A DNA stretch of 64,000 nucleotides from Limnanthes douglasii subsp. nivea. Taxonomy: Eukaryota > Streptophyta > Magnoliopsida > Brassicales > Limnanthaceae. The notes beneath the pieces are model-generated. The model had not been told where the DNA came from. It did no database searches and saw only the letters and a program-made list of their open reading frames with translations. The stretch lies in NCBI GenBank assembly GCA_036936605.1, contig JAUPFV010000002.1:316650893-316714892 (forward strand), read 5' to 3'. A program made the translations under genes and the position numbers. Below, in pieces: positions 10,803 through 22,476 of this stretch (positions within the stretch are counted from its first letter, which is position 1; each line of letters starts with the position of its first letter).

Positions 10803-12860
10803 GTCAAACGAGGACACAACGTCAAACGAAGTATTTGTCTTCGTCGTGATGAAGTTATTGTGGTAGAGATCTAAAAGCCCTGATGCCGAAAAATCCGAAG
10901 AGAGTTTCAGACTTGAATATTAGAACCAATCTAAATGGCACATTCTAATGTACTTTCCCTTAAAAAAAACACATGGAAAATAATCCCTACATTTTGGAGA
11001 TGTAAGAACTACAAATTTTAACAAAAATAATATTTGATTTTTAATTTCAATACTTAAATGATTTTCGAAAGTTGGGATGAGAATACTTTAAACTCTAACA
11101 TTCTAAAGATAGTAGAACAATCAAATGGATAATTTAAAGTAAATCCGTAAAATATTAATAAATCTAATAAAAATGGTAAAGCAACAATTCGGGGTCACAG
11201 ACTATGGGTTTCAGGGTCTAGATTTTGTGACAGGGCATGCAGCATCTGTCACATCCTGACAATCGATAAGTTCGCAAAAACCTTTGATTTGAATATCCAT
11301 ATTACCCGAATCCGATATTCAGTTAAGAAATAAGGCCCGCTTATGTTTGTCCAGTACCTCTAGATAGTTGTAGGTTTGTAGTACGACATCACACTCCACG
11401 TTTTTTTATTTTATGTTAGATTGATTAATCAATATGGAGAAAGAAGGTTTTGCAACAGATGAAAGACAAGACAAAAAAGAGATGATAAATATTTTATGAG
11501 AGAAGATGAAAGACAAAAAAAAGAGGATAAATATTTTATGGGAGAAATTAAAAAATAGGTAAACATAATAGTCATACTCATCGGTCCATTTTAAGGTTTA
11601 AATAAGTCAAACGACGTCTTTGTCCTGGTCGTGATGAAGTTATTGTGGCGGAGATCTAAGAGCCCTGATGCCGAAAAATCTGGCAAGAGTTATAGACACA
11701 AATATTAGAACTAACCTAATTAACACATTCTAATGCACTTTCCCCTAAAAACGGATGGGTAATAAACCTTAAATTTGCAGAGATTTAAGAACTAAAAGGT
11801 TCAATAGAAAAAATATTTGATTTTAAATTTTAATATTTATGTGATTGTCCAAGTTGTGTTAAAAGTGCTTTAAATAAAAATCACTCAAAAACCCTAAAAA
11901 TAATATGACAATGAAATAAATGTATGAAAATATAGTATTATCGAATCTAAACATAAATAGAGTTGACTAGTTATTTAAAGTAGATCCGCAAAATATTAAT
12001 AAATCTAATAAAATTGGTAAAAACATTCAGGGTCATAGTCCGTGGGTTTTAGGGTCCAAACTTCGTGACAGGGCATGCGGCATTCGTCACGTCATGACAA
12101 TCGATAGGTTTGCAAAAACTTTTGCTTTGAATATCCACATTACCCGAATCCGATATTCCGTTAAGAAATAAAGCCCGTTTATGTTTGTTCAGTACCTCTA
12201 CATAATTGTAGGTCTGGAGCACGACATCACACTCCACCTTTTATTTTATTTTATGTTAGATTGATTAATCAATATGAAGAAAGACGGTTTTGAAACGGAT
12301 GAAAGACAAAAGAGAGATGATAAATATTTTATGGGAGAAGATGAAAGATAAAAGAGAGGATAAATATTTTATGGGAGAAATTAAAAACTATGTAAACATA
12401 ATAGTCATACTCGTCAGTCCATTTTAAGGTTTAAATCAGTCAAACAGGACACAACATCAAACGACGTTTTGTCCTCGTCGTGATGAAGTTATTGTGGCGA
12501 AGATCTAAGAGCCCTCGTGCCAAAAAATTTGGCGAGAGTTGCATACATGAATATTAAAACTAATATAAGTGACATATTCTGATGCACTTTCCCTTAAAAC
12601 AAGTATGGGTAATAAACCCTAATTTTTTTTAGAGAGAATAGAAAGAATATTTGATTTTTAATTTCAATACTGAAAGTTGTGTTCATAATGCTTTAAATGA
12701 AAGTCACTCTAAAACCCTAAAAATAATAGGCAATAACATAAATGTTTGAAAATATAGTATTGTCGAATCTAAACATAAATAGAGTTAAGTGGCTATTTAA
12801 AGTAAATCCGCAAAATATTGATAAATCAAATAAAAATGGGAAAACAACAATTCGGGGTCA
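10803..12860. repeat. Three tandem copies of a roughly 0.8-kb unit
   Basis: A landmark, GTGATGAAGTTATTGTGG, recurs at 10846, 11631 and 12480, giving periods of about 785 and 849 bp. Each copy continues with a matching GATCTAAGAGCCCT block and an AATATTTGATTTTTAATTT-like block. Copies 1 and 2 also contain a closely matching stretch (11215-11400 and 12049-12240) that reads as protein-like sequence on the minus strand. Copy 3 ends at 12860, where the next repeat family begins. I do not recognise the family. Confidence 0.8.
12049..12237 (-). pseudogene. Protein-like segment in the 0.8-kb repeat, unknown
   Basis: A 62-residue frame starting MECDVVLQTYNYVEVLNKHK. The sister copy at about 11215-11398 gives nearly the same residues with conservative differences (YLEVLDKHKRALFLN) but has a stop where this copy has Gly. 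The match in frame suggests a duplicated exon or a TE coding scrap rather than a chance ORF. No domain recognised. Confidence 0.3.
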
Positions 12861-13798
12861 TCGACTTGACTACTTTTATAAATTTAGTTACCGTCACGTG
12901 GATCTAAAATAAATTTGGAAAGTGTTGTACAAATAATTTTCGACTTTAAATCTATTTTATTTATTGAAATTAATATTTATTTATATTTTTCTAGTCTTAA
13001 AAAATATTGTAAAAACATATTATCTTCAATTTCAAGATATTATAGTTTTTGAAAAGGAAAAATAGAGTCTTAAAATTTTAATATACTTTATTTTCTTACA
13101 AGATAAAATTAAATATTTTAATATTGTTTTCAAGATGATTGTTGTATAAATAACTAGTAACGACCGTTCATCTGATATTCATTGAATTTTTTTTTAAAAA
13201 GAACTCACAAACGAACAACCATGTTTTGTTAATTCGTGTGACTAGCCTATAACAAATACAATTTGTTCTAATTTTTTTCCTTTCTAGAAAGTGGGAATTG
13301 GATGTTTTAACTTTTGAGAATTAAACTTCACATTCTGACTTATAAAAAATGTCAAAATGTTCATAAATTAAGATGTTCAATAATGTTTCAAATACATACA
13401 AAATAGAGATAGATAAGAAAGGCTTGTAGAAAAAAATAATATCTTAGTACAATAATAAGAAACTAAAACATATATACAAAGTCACAAATATATATACAAC
13501 ACTTAATTAGTCTAATAGTATATATATATACATCTCTAGTTTAAATGATATACATAACATAACGGAAGGTTGAAAACATATACATAACATAATCATATCA
13601 ACAACGTGTCGTGATTGAATAATGCACCACTCACAAGTTGGCTTCTTCTAACATTATTAGTAATAAACACAATTTAATCTTAACTGAGGATGTGTAAACC
13701 CCGACGTTCCTAAATACAAAGTATCAAATTTACGAGATGGAGGATCTTTGGTCTTGTCAGATTCAATCGGAAAATATTCTCTAGCTCTCTTACCATTG
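12861..13798 (+). repeat. Leading segment of the triplicated array, copy 1
   Basis: Non-coding, AT-rich segment repeated at 16172-16985 and 19584-20452, always directly upstream of an LTR. Copy 2 lacks about 200 bp present here (around 13610-13810). Probably the original genomic flank of the Copia insertion. Confidence 0.75.
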
Positions 13799-14217
13799 TG
13801 TTGATAGTGAAGAGTCAACATTTAACATATTTATTTGGCAATATACATTCTTTGTCATGTTTCTTGTTAAGTACTTTGCATGTTGAGTATGCGTCAAATA
13901 ATTGTGTAATGTCATGATAATGTACCGTGTATGCCGGTACGATCTTATGTTATGGACTAATATTGTGTATATGAGCTCATTAGGTCCATTATATAGTAAG
14001 TCTATTTATTCCATATGAATAGATTACTAGGACTACACAAAAACACAATCTGAAAATTTGTAAACCTATTCTATCATAGTGAAGCACTTTTCTCTTGCGA
14101 CGCCCATGGATGTAGACAATTGTCGAACCACGTTAACTCTTGTGTTCTTTTATTTTATGCCTTTTATTTTGTTCAGTTGTTGAGCATTGGTGATACATTG
14201 CATAGTAAATCCTAACA
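13799..14217 (+). repeat. Copia family-2 LTR, unit 1
   Basis: 419 bp, starting TGTTGATAGTGAAGAGTC and ending AAATCCTAACA. The next bases, ATTGGTATCATAGC, are a PBS of the initiator tRNA-Met type with one change from the usual TGGTATCAGAGC. Confidence 0.85.
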
Positions 14218-15659
14218 AATTGGTATCATAGCTACATTACTAAATTAGGTTTTGCAATTATGACTTCACAATGGCGTCTACAACAACAAAATATATTATT
14301 AAAACATTTGATGGGAGATCGAGCTTTGCATTATGAAAGATTAAGCTGAAACTGCATGGGTTGTGAAAGGATGTGGAGAATAAGTTACCAGAAGAGATTA
14401 AAGAAGTGGGGAAGAAAGATGTTCAAGAAAAAGGCTTTATGTTGGATTTTAATGAGTGGAAAGACAATATTCTTTGCGAGATTAATGGTGAGAAGACTGC
14501 ATCTTGCGCATGGAAGAAGCTATGAGATATTTACTCAGAGAAATCAGTGGTAAATCAATCTTACTTAAGGAAAGGCTTGTATGATGTCAGATTGAAAGAA
14601 GGTATGTCCATAACTGAACACTTAGATAATTTTAAATAAATTATAACGGACCTGGAGAACATTGATATCAACATTGAGGATGAGGATGAGGATTAAGATT
14701 TGTTAATCATAAGATTGTTACTAGCTCCGTATGAAAACTTCGTATATACTATAATGTATGGTAATTATAACCTATCGCTAACAGATGTCAAATGAGAACT
14801 GTAATCAAAGGAGTTGAGACATTTGCAGCCAGACAATCAAGCTGAAGATGAAGATCTAGAAGCAAAGCGAGTTCTTTAAGAATGAAGTACAAATCAAAGG
14901 TAAAAAACTCAAACTGTTATCAATGCGGTGCGCACTCCAAATCTGAATGGTAAGAGGGGACGCTTGAGCCGATGGAAATTGTTTTTTATATTTCTAAGAT
15001 ATTCTACTAGAGTGAAGGGATATAGGTTATGGTGCACATTTCCAAAGTCTCCAAGTTTTCTGATCCGTATGAATGTGACTTTTAATGAATTTGCTTCGAT
15101 AGACAATCTGAATAGAGTAGGAGAAATGGTACATGTGGAGTTTGAAGTAGACTCAGTCCTAGCATGTCCAATAATCCGAATTCTTCTGAGGTGGATCCAG
15201 AATCAGGAGATGAATTATCAACAACGGATGATAGGGACGATGATTTGCCTTAACGAGAACAACAACCTTATATCATACCATTGGACAGAGAAAGAAGAGA
15301 TATTAGACTACTAAAAAGGTATGCAAATCTAGTTGCATATGCTCTGTCAAATGCATAAGAAATTGAGATGGAGGAAACTAGTAGCTATATCGAAGCTATA
15401 TCGAAGTTATAGTGAGCTCAGAGAAATATAGGTGGATTGATGCTATGGAAGAAGAGATTGAATCTCTTCATAAGAATCAAACATGGAAGCTTGTTGAGTT
15501 GTTTAAAGGATCAGAAGGTAGTAGGCAGCAAATGAGTGTTCAAGAAAAAAGAAGGTAATCCAGGGGTTGAGGCATCTTGATTCAAGGCAAGACTGGTCGC
15601 TAAGGGTTTACTCAAAAGGAAGGAATCAACTTCAATGAAGTGTTTTCTCCTGTGGTGAA
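14218..15659 (+). pseudogene. Copia family-2 gag-pol remnant, unit 1
   Basis: Gag begins MASTTTKYIIKTFDG near 14271 and continues with stops to KEGMSITEHLDNFK and a half zinc knuckle (CYQCGAHSKSEW-like). Relative to unit 2, the protease and integrase core are missing: sequence jumps near 14955 to the integrase tail (VKGYRLWCTFPKSPSFLI) and then toward RT (KARLVAKG). The ORF at 14928-15314 spans this junction and is a fusion artefact. RT resumes at 16046 after a MITE and stops at LDVKTAF (about 16132). Confidence 0.8.
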
Positions 15660-16045
15660 TAGGGATGACAATGGGCCGTCCGCGGGCCAGGTTAGGGTCG
15701 GCCCGCCTGAGCCAGTTTTTTTTGACATTTGAGCTCGAACCCGACCCGCTCTCGGGCTCATATTTTCAAACCCGAGCCCGTCCGTTAATGTCCACTGGTA
15801 AACCCGGCCCCACCCGCAGACATTAATTTTAATATTTTTAAAATATTTTCAAATTTATTTTAAATATATTTATTTATTTTTTAAATATAATATTTTTATT
15901 ATATATAGAAATATTATTTTAAATATATTTTATGATTTTTGGGCCGGAACGGGCCGGACAAATTTGAAACTCGAACCCGACCCATTCTAAGTTCGGGCCG
16001 GACAAAACCCGACCGGGCCGGACAACACTTGAATTGCTACCCCTA
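15660..16045. mobile_element. hAT-like MITE, 386 bp
   Basis: Terminal inverted repeats TAGGGATGACAAT (left) and TAGGGGTAGCAAT (right, reverse complement), flanked by a perfect 8-bp duplication GTGGTGAA (15652-15659 and 16046-16053). Eight bases is the hAT signature. Both ends are rich in GGGCC/CCCGA words. The equivalent place in unit 2 has a single uninterrupted GTGGTGAA (19458-19465), which fixes the boundaries. Confidence 0.92.
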
Positions 16046-16171
16046 GTGGTGAAGCATAGTTTGATTCGAGTTTTGTTAGTTATGATAGTTTTGCAAGATT
16101 TAGAGTTTGAGTAGTTGGATGTGAAGACTGCATTTAGTTTTTTGGATTTTGAAACCTCGGGTCAAAACCCC

Positions 16172-16985
16172 TCGACTTGACTACTTTTATAAATTTAGTT
16201 ACTGCCCCGTGGAACTAAAATCAATTTGGAAAGTCTTGTACAAATAATTGTTTGAATTTAGTTCTATTTTATTTTTTAAATTTAATATTTATTTATTTAT
16301 ATTTTTCTAGTTTTAAAAAATATTGTAAAAACAAACTATCTTAAATTTCGAGATATTATAATTTTAGAAAATAAAAAATAGAGTATCTTAAATTTTAAGA
16401 TATTTTATTTATTTTACAAGATAAAATAAAATATTTTAATATTGTTTTCAAAATGATTGTTGTATAAATAACTAGTAACCTAAGAACGTTCATTTGATAT
16501 TCATTGAAAAATTTAAAAAAAAGAACTCACAAATGAACAACCATGTTTTGTTAATTCGTGTAGCTAACTTATAACCGATACAATTTGTTATATTTTTTTT
16601 CTTTCTAGAAAGTGAGAATTGGATGTTTTAACTTCTGATAATTAAACTTCACATTCTGAGTTATAAAAAATATCAAAATGTTCATAGATTAAGATTTTCA
16701 ACAACGTTTCAAATACATACAAATTAGGAATAAATAAGACTCGATTTTAGAAAAAGATAATATCTTAGTAGAATAATAAGAAACTAAAACATATATACAA
16801 AGTCACAAATATATATACAACACTTAATTAATCTAATAGTATATATATATATATATATTAATGTACACCTCTAGTTTAAGAGATATACATATCATAACGG
16901 AAGGTTGAAAACAATACATATGCATAACATAAGCATATCAACAATGTGGCCTGATTGGAGAGTCAACATTTAACATATTTATTTG
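16172..16985 (+). repeat. Leading segment of the triplicated array, copy 2
   Basis: Copy of 12861-13798 with a deletion near its 3' end. A short partial duplication of the LTR start (about 16961-16984) lies immediately before the LTR. Confidence 0.75.
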
Positions 16986-17403
16986 TGTTGATAGTGAAGA
17001 GTCAACATTTAACATATTTATTTGGCAATATACATTCTTTGTCATGTTGCTTGTTAAGTACTTTGCATGTTGAGTATGAGTAAATAATTGTGTAATGTCA
17101 TGATAATATACCGTGTATGCAGGTACGATCTTATGTTATGGACTAATATTGTGTATATGAGCTCATTAGGTCCATTATGTAGTAAGTATATTTATTCCAT
17201 ATGAATAGATTACTAAGACTACACAAAAACACAAAATAAAAATTTGTAAACCTATTCTATCATAGTGAAACACTTTTTTCTTGCGACGCCCGTGGACGTA
17301 GACAATTGTCGAACCACGTTAACTCTTGTGTTCTTTTCTTTCATGCCTTTTATTTTGTTCAGTGCTTGAGAATTGGTGATACATTACATAGTAAATCCTA
17401 ACA
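16986..17403 (+). repeat. Copia family-2 LTR, unit 2
   Basis: 418 bp, very similar to 13799-14217, with the same TGTTGATAG start and CCTAACA end, followed by the same PBS variant. Confidence 0.85.
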
Positions 17404-19583
17404 AATTGGTATCATAGCTACATTACTAAATTAGGTTTTGCAATTATGACTTCACAATGGCGTCTATAACAACAAAATATATTATTAAAACATTTCATAG
17501 GAGATTGAGCTTTGCATTATAAAAGATTAAGCTGAAATATTTATTGGTACTGCATGGGTTGTAGAAGGATGTGGATAATCAGTTACCAGAAGAGATTAAA
17601 GAAGTGGTGAAGAAAGATCTTCAAGAAAAAGGCTTTATGTTGGATTTTAATGAGTGTGAAAGACAATATTCTTTGCGAGATTAGTGGTGAGACGACTGAT
17701 TCTTGCGCATGGACGAAGCTAGATATTTACTCAGAGAAATCAGTAGTAAATCGATCTTACTTAAAGAAAGGCTTGTATGATGTCAGATTGAAAGAAGGTA
17801 TGTCCATAACTGAACACTTAGATAATTTTAAATAAATTATAACGGGCCTGAACAACATTGATATCAACACTGAGGATGAGGATTAAGATTTGTTAATCAT
17901 AATATTGTTACCAGCTTTGTATGAAAACTTCGTATATACTATAATGTATGGTAATTATAACTTATCGCTAACAGATGTCAAATGAGCACTAAAATCAAAG
18001 GAGTTGAGACATTTGCAGCCATACAATTAAGCTGAAGAGGAAGACCTAGAAGCAAAGCGAGTTCTTTATAATGAAGTTCAAATCAAAGGTAAATAACTCA
18101 AACTGTTATGAATGCGGTGCACACTTCAAATCTGAATGGTAAGAGGGGAAGTCAAAAGGAAAATGCAGCTAACGTTGCTAAAGGTGTAAACGATTCCGAC
18201 AATAGTTAAATAATGGTAGAGAAGATATATTTTCCATAAGTTCAGACTGTGGGGAAAACTCTTGGGTACTCGATACTGGCGCTATACATAACATGTGTCA
18301 ATTCAAGCAGTGGTTGGATACTTACAAGACAATACAATGAACTGTTTATTTTTGGGAACAATCATTCGTTGCATGTTGGTGGTATCAGTAACGTCAAAAT
18401 CAGAATGTTTGATGGGGTTGTGAGAATTCTGATGTGCTGGTGTGAGTTCAACGAGTTATGCGGAGCTGAGGGAATAGTGCGTCATCGCACTTGTTCTATA
18501 ACACGGCAACAGAATGGGGTCCTATAAAGAATGAATAAAGAATTTTTTGACAAGGCATGAAGTATGATTCCACATTCCGGTGTGGGAAAGGATTTTTGGG
18601 CTGAAGCTATCAATACAACGTGTTACTTGGTGAATTGGTCTCCATCAACGACTATTGATTGTAAAAGTAGTTTTAAGATTTGGATTAGATCATTGGCTGA
18701 TTAAGAACAATTGAGGGTATTCGGTTGTCCTGTGTATGCTCATGTGAGAGATGAGAAGCCTGAGCCGATGGCAATTTTTTTATATTTCTAAGATATTCTA
18801 CTAGAGTGAAGGGATATAGGTTATGGTGGACGTCTCTAAAGTCTCCAAGTTTTCTGATCACTATGGATGTGACTTTTAATGAATTTACTTCGATAGACAA
18901 TCTGAATAAAGTAGGAGAAATAGTTGAATTAGATTAGTTGTGAGTAAACAGGTGGATTTTGAAGTAGACTCAGTCCTAACATGTCCAATTATTCGAATTC
19001 TTCTGAGGTGGATCCAGAATCAGGAGGTGAATCATCAGCAACAGAGGATAGGGACGATGATGCGCCTTAACGAGAACAACAACCTTATATCATACCATTG
19101 GACATAGGAAGAAGAGATATTAGACTACTAAAAAGGTATGCGAATCTAGTTGCATACGCTCTGTCAGATGCAAAAGAAATTGAGATGGAGGGAACTAGTA
19201 GCTATATCAAAGCTATAGCAAGCTCAGAGAAAGATATATGGATTGGTGCTGTGGAAGAAGAGATTGAATCTCTTCATAAGAATCAAACATGAAAGCTTGT
19301 TGAGTTTCTTAAAGGATCAGAAGGTGGTAGGCAACAAATGAGTGTTCAAGAAAAAAGAAGGTAATTTAAGGGTTGAGGCATCTTGATTCAAGGCAAGACT
19401 GGTCGCTAAGGGTTTACTCAAAAGGAAATAATCAACTTCAATGAAGTGTTTTCTCCTGTGGTGAAGCATAGTTCGATTCGAGTTTTGTTAGTTATGATAG
19501 TTTTGCAAGATTTAGAGCTTGAGTAGTTGGATGTGAAGACTGCATTTAGTTTTTTGGATTTTAAAACCTCGGGTCAAAACCCA
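17404..19583 (+). pseudogene. Copia family-2 gag-pol remnant, unit 2
   Basis: More complete than unit 1. It has gag (MASITTKYIIKTFH), a zinc-knuckle scrap NCYECGAHFKSEW (about 18098-18138), a protease site SWVLDTGAIHNMC (about 18259) with intact D-T-G, integrase tail pieces (GKDFWAEAINTTCYLVNW about 18588; LRVFGCPVYAHVRDEK about 18712), and RT start (KARLVAKG about 19393) ending at LDVKTAF (about 19551). Many stops and a large deletion of the integrase core. Not functional. Confidence 0.8.
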
Positions 19584-20452
19584 TCGACTTGACTACTTTT
19601 ATAAATTTAGTTACTGCCGCGTGGAACTAAAATCAATTGGAAAGTGTTGTACAAATAATTTTTCGAATTTAGTTCTATTTTATTTTTTAAAATTAATATT
19701 TATTTATTTATATTTTTCTAGTTTTAGAAAATATTATAAAAACATATTATCTTAAATTTCGAGATATTATAATTTTAGAAAATAAAAAATAAAGTATCTT
19801 AAATTTTAAGATACTTTATTTATTTTATAAGATAAAATAAAATATTTTAATATTGTTTTCAAAATGATTGTTGTATAAATAACTAGTAACCTAAGACTGT
19901 TCATTTAATATTCATTGAAAAATTAAAAAAAAAGAACTAAAAAACAAACAACCATGTTTTGTTAATTCGTGTAGGTAACTTATAACCGATACAATTTTTT
20001 CTGTTTTTTTCTTTCTAGAAAGTGAGAATTGGATGTTTTAACTTTTGATAACTTCACATTCTGAGTTATAAAAAATATCAAAATTTTCATAGTTTAAGAT
20101 TTTCAATAATGTTTCAAATACATACAAATTAGGGATTGATAAGAAACGATTTTAGAAAAAGATAATATCTTAGTAGAATAATAAGAAACTAAAACATATA
20201 TACAAAGTCACAAATATATATACAACACTTAATTAGTCTATATATATATGTACACCTCTAGTTGTATATATATATATATATATACAACACAAGTTGGCTT
20301 CTTGTAACATTATTAGTAATAAAGACAATTTAATCTTTACTGAGGATGTGTAAACCGACGTTCCTAAATACAAAGTATCAAATTTATGAGATGGAGGATC
20401 TTTGGTCTTGTTAGATTCAATCAGAAAATATCTTCTAGCTCTCTTACCATTG
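19584..20452 (+). repeat. Leading segment of the triplicated array, copy 3
   Basis: Third copy, with a (TA)n patch at about 20264-20285. The minus-strand ORF at 20233-20475 is an accident of this non-coding segment. Confidence 0.75.
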
Positions 20453-20718
20453 TGTTGATAGTGAAGAATTAACATTTAACATATTTGTTTGGCAATATAC
20501 ATTCTTTGTCATGTTCCTTGTTAGGTACTTTTCATGTTGAGTATGAGTAGAATAATTGTGTAATTTCATGATAATGTACTGTTTATGTCGGTACGATCTT
20601 ATGTTATGGATTAATATTGTGTATATGATCTCATTATGTCCATTATATCGTAAGTCAATTTATTCCATATGAATAGATTCATAGGGCTACAAAAAACACA
20701 ATATGAAAAATTATACAT
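20453..20718 (+). repeat. Copia family-2 LTR, unit 3, truncated
   Basis: First about 265 bp of the LTR. It stops matching after ACACAATATGAAAAATT and runs into the RNase H scrap, so unit 3 lost the LTR end, PBS, gag and most of pol. Confidence 0.75.
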
Positions 20719-20754
20719 GGGATATTATGGGAAATAACACTGGGAGGTAGTGAA

Positions 20755-21300
20755 ATAGATACTTTGTTATCTTAAGAATACTATAAACATTTTCTTAATT
20801 TTTAACAAGACCGATATTGGTGGATTGTTGAATGATATTGCAAGATCAGTGGTTGGTTTTGTTGATTCTGATTTTTTAAGTGATATGGATAAAAGGAGAT
20901 CTCTGAATGGATAAGTATTTACTCTAGCAGGGAGTACGATCAGTTGGAATGCACATTTGTAAGCTACATCGAGGTAGCAGAAGCAGTTAAAGAGGCAATA
21001 TGGTTGCAAGATTTGGTGGCAATTTTGAGTTTGGATAGGGCTAGTACAAAAGTGTTTTGTGATAGTCAAAGCGCCACAACCTTACATGGAACCATATGTA
21101 CCACGAGTGTACAAAACACATAAATGTCAAGTATCATTTTATTCGTGATATAATATCAAAGGAAATTATTGATGTGAAGAAAATATCTAGACATGATAAT
21201 CCATCAGATATAAGGACCAAGGCAGTATCAGTTCGAAAGTTTAGAGAGTGCCTAAACTAGATTGGTGTTTGCAATATAGAGTGAATGCCTTAGGGGAATT
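20755..21300 (+). pseudogene. Copia family-2 RNase H remnant
   Basis: Reads through several frames and stops as VVGFVDSDF, DKRRSLNG, VFTLAGSTISWNAHL, then CDSQSA- and HKCQVSFYS-like words and a KFRECLN-like end. These are the conserved order of Copia RNase H. It lies just before the last LTR, as expected for the 3' end of the element. Confidence 0.75.
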
Positions 21301-21370
21301 TAGTGAGTCATAAAAACAAAAGTTTATTTGTTGATAGTGAAGAAAGGGTATTCACCTCAAGGGGAATATT

Positions 21371-21770
21371 TGTTGATAGTGAAGAATTTACATTCTGCAA
21401 TATACATTATTTGTCATGTTTCTTGTTAAGTACTTTGCATGTTGAGTATGAGTCGAATAATTGTGTAATGTCATGACAGTGTACTGTTTCTGCCGGTACA
21501 TTCGTGTGTCATGGTCTAGTTTTGTGTATATAAGCTCATTAGGCCCATTATCTAGTAAGTCTATTTATTCCCTATAAATAGATTGGAGTACACAAAAACT
21601 CAATCTGAAAATTTGTAACCCTTTTCTATTATAGTGAAACACTTTTCTATGGCGGCGCCGATGGACGTAGACAATTATCGAACCATGCTAAATCTTGTGT
21701 TCTTTTCTTTTATGCCTTTAATATTCCCGTTCTTGAGCATTGGTGATACATTTCATAGTAAATCTTAACA
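21371..21770 (+). repeat. Copia family-2 3' LTR
   Basis: 400 bp from TGTTGATAGTGAAGAATT to AATCTTAACA, preceded by a purine-rich CAAGGGGAATATT (likely PPT). A partial copy of the LTR start plus PPT occurs just upstream (about 21330-21370), a short local duplication. Confidence 0.82.
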
Positions 21771-22383
21771 TATAATCTTTTCTCTGATACGTTTGCCCAT
21801 GATTTTGTGTTAGTATACATAAACCACCCACCGTTTGTTTTTCTCCATCAATTACTCATTATTTTATTATAATAGTATTAATATGTAGTGTATATATATA
21901 AATTTATTATTCCCACGTTGAATAGACTAACGTAACAAAGTTAGATGAATTGTATATATACGTATGTAAACTATTAAATTAAAATCAAGAGTTTCATTCT
22001 CTCAATTGATATGAGAGCTAATAAAAACAAGATAAACCCTAGCCTCATTTTTTTAATCCCCAAATCTTTGTGACGCCTCCTCATCACTCAAACCCTGTAG
22101 ATGTCTTATTTTCACTGTTGATTACCTCGCACCGCCGCCTCAGCGTATCTTCCAACAGGTCTAGCCTCGTGACATGATCCCATCGCCGCCACCGGTCGAG
22201 AAACACCGACTCCTCATTGCATCGCCGCCTCAGTGCGATTCTCCAACAACCATACATATCTTATCCTCTTTACACCACTTGTTAGATTAAAAAAAACGAG
22301 GGCTCCTTCTTCACTAACCCAGCGACGACACTACCTCATGTGTTCGACTAACGCTTAGCTCGTGATGTAGTTGTAGCCTATCA
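21771..22383. other. Spacer with no recognised gene
   Basis: AT-rich, then a CCGCC-rich patch at about 22070-22240. No ORF or RNA recognised. Confidence 0.4.
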
Positions 22384-22476
22384 AAATATTAATTCATCTT
22401 CCTTTTATTATCTTGGTTCAAATGATAGTCCGAGTAACCTTATCTCTACTATTCATTTCAATGGGTCTAATATTTA
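22384..22476 (+). pseudogene. Scrap of Copia gag (Retrotran_gag_3 type)
   Basis: Reads SSSFYYLGSNDSPSNLISTI then HFNGSN, matching the start of the Gag type with a P-Y-Y-L-H-P-S-D-N-P-G-like opening. It decays immediately afterwards and has no LTRs in view. Confidence 0.45.

Larger units (their letters stand above)
12861..21770 (+). mobile_element. Triplicated Copia array (second family)
   Basis: Units start at 12861, 16172 and 19584 with TCGACTTGACTACTTTTATA, spacing 3311 and 3412 bp. Each unit is a roughly 0.9-kb leading segment followed by a roughly 420-bp LTR. In units 1 and 2, PBS, gag and pol scraps follow, ending at the RT words LDVKTAF, after which the next unit starts. Unit 3 has a truncated LTR, an RNase H scrap and a final LTR. 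I infer one Copia insertion plus its 5' flank, duplicated head-to-tail by unequal exchange. All coding parts are full of stops. Confidence 0.8.

Noticed and set aside
14928..15314. 128-residue ORF that looks like an intact gene
   Set aside because: It fuses a gag scrap to an integrase-tail scrap across a deletion that unit 2 does not have.
20233..20475. 80-residue minus-strand ORF
   Set aside because: Lies in the non-coding leading segment of the array; not open in the other two copies, and includes a TA microsatellite.
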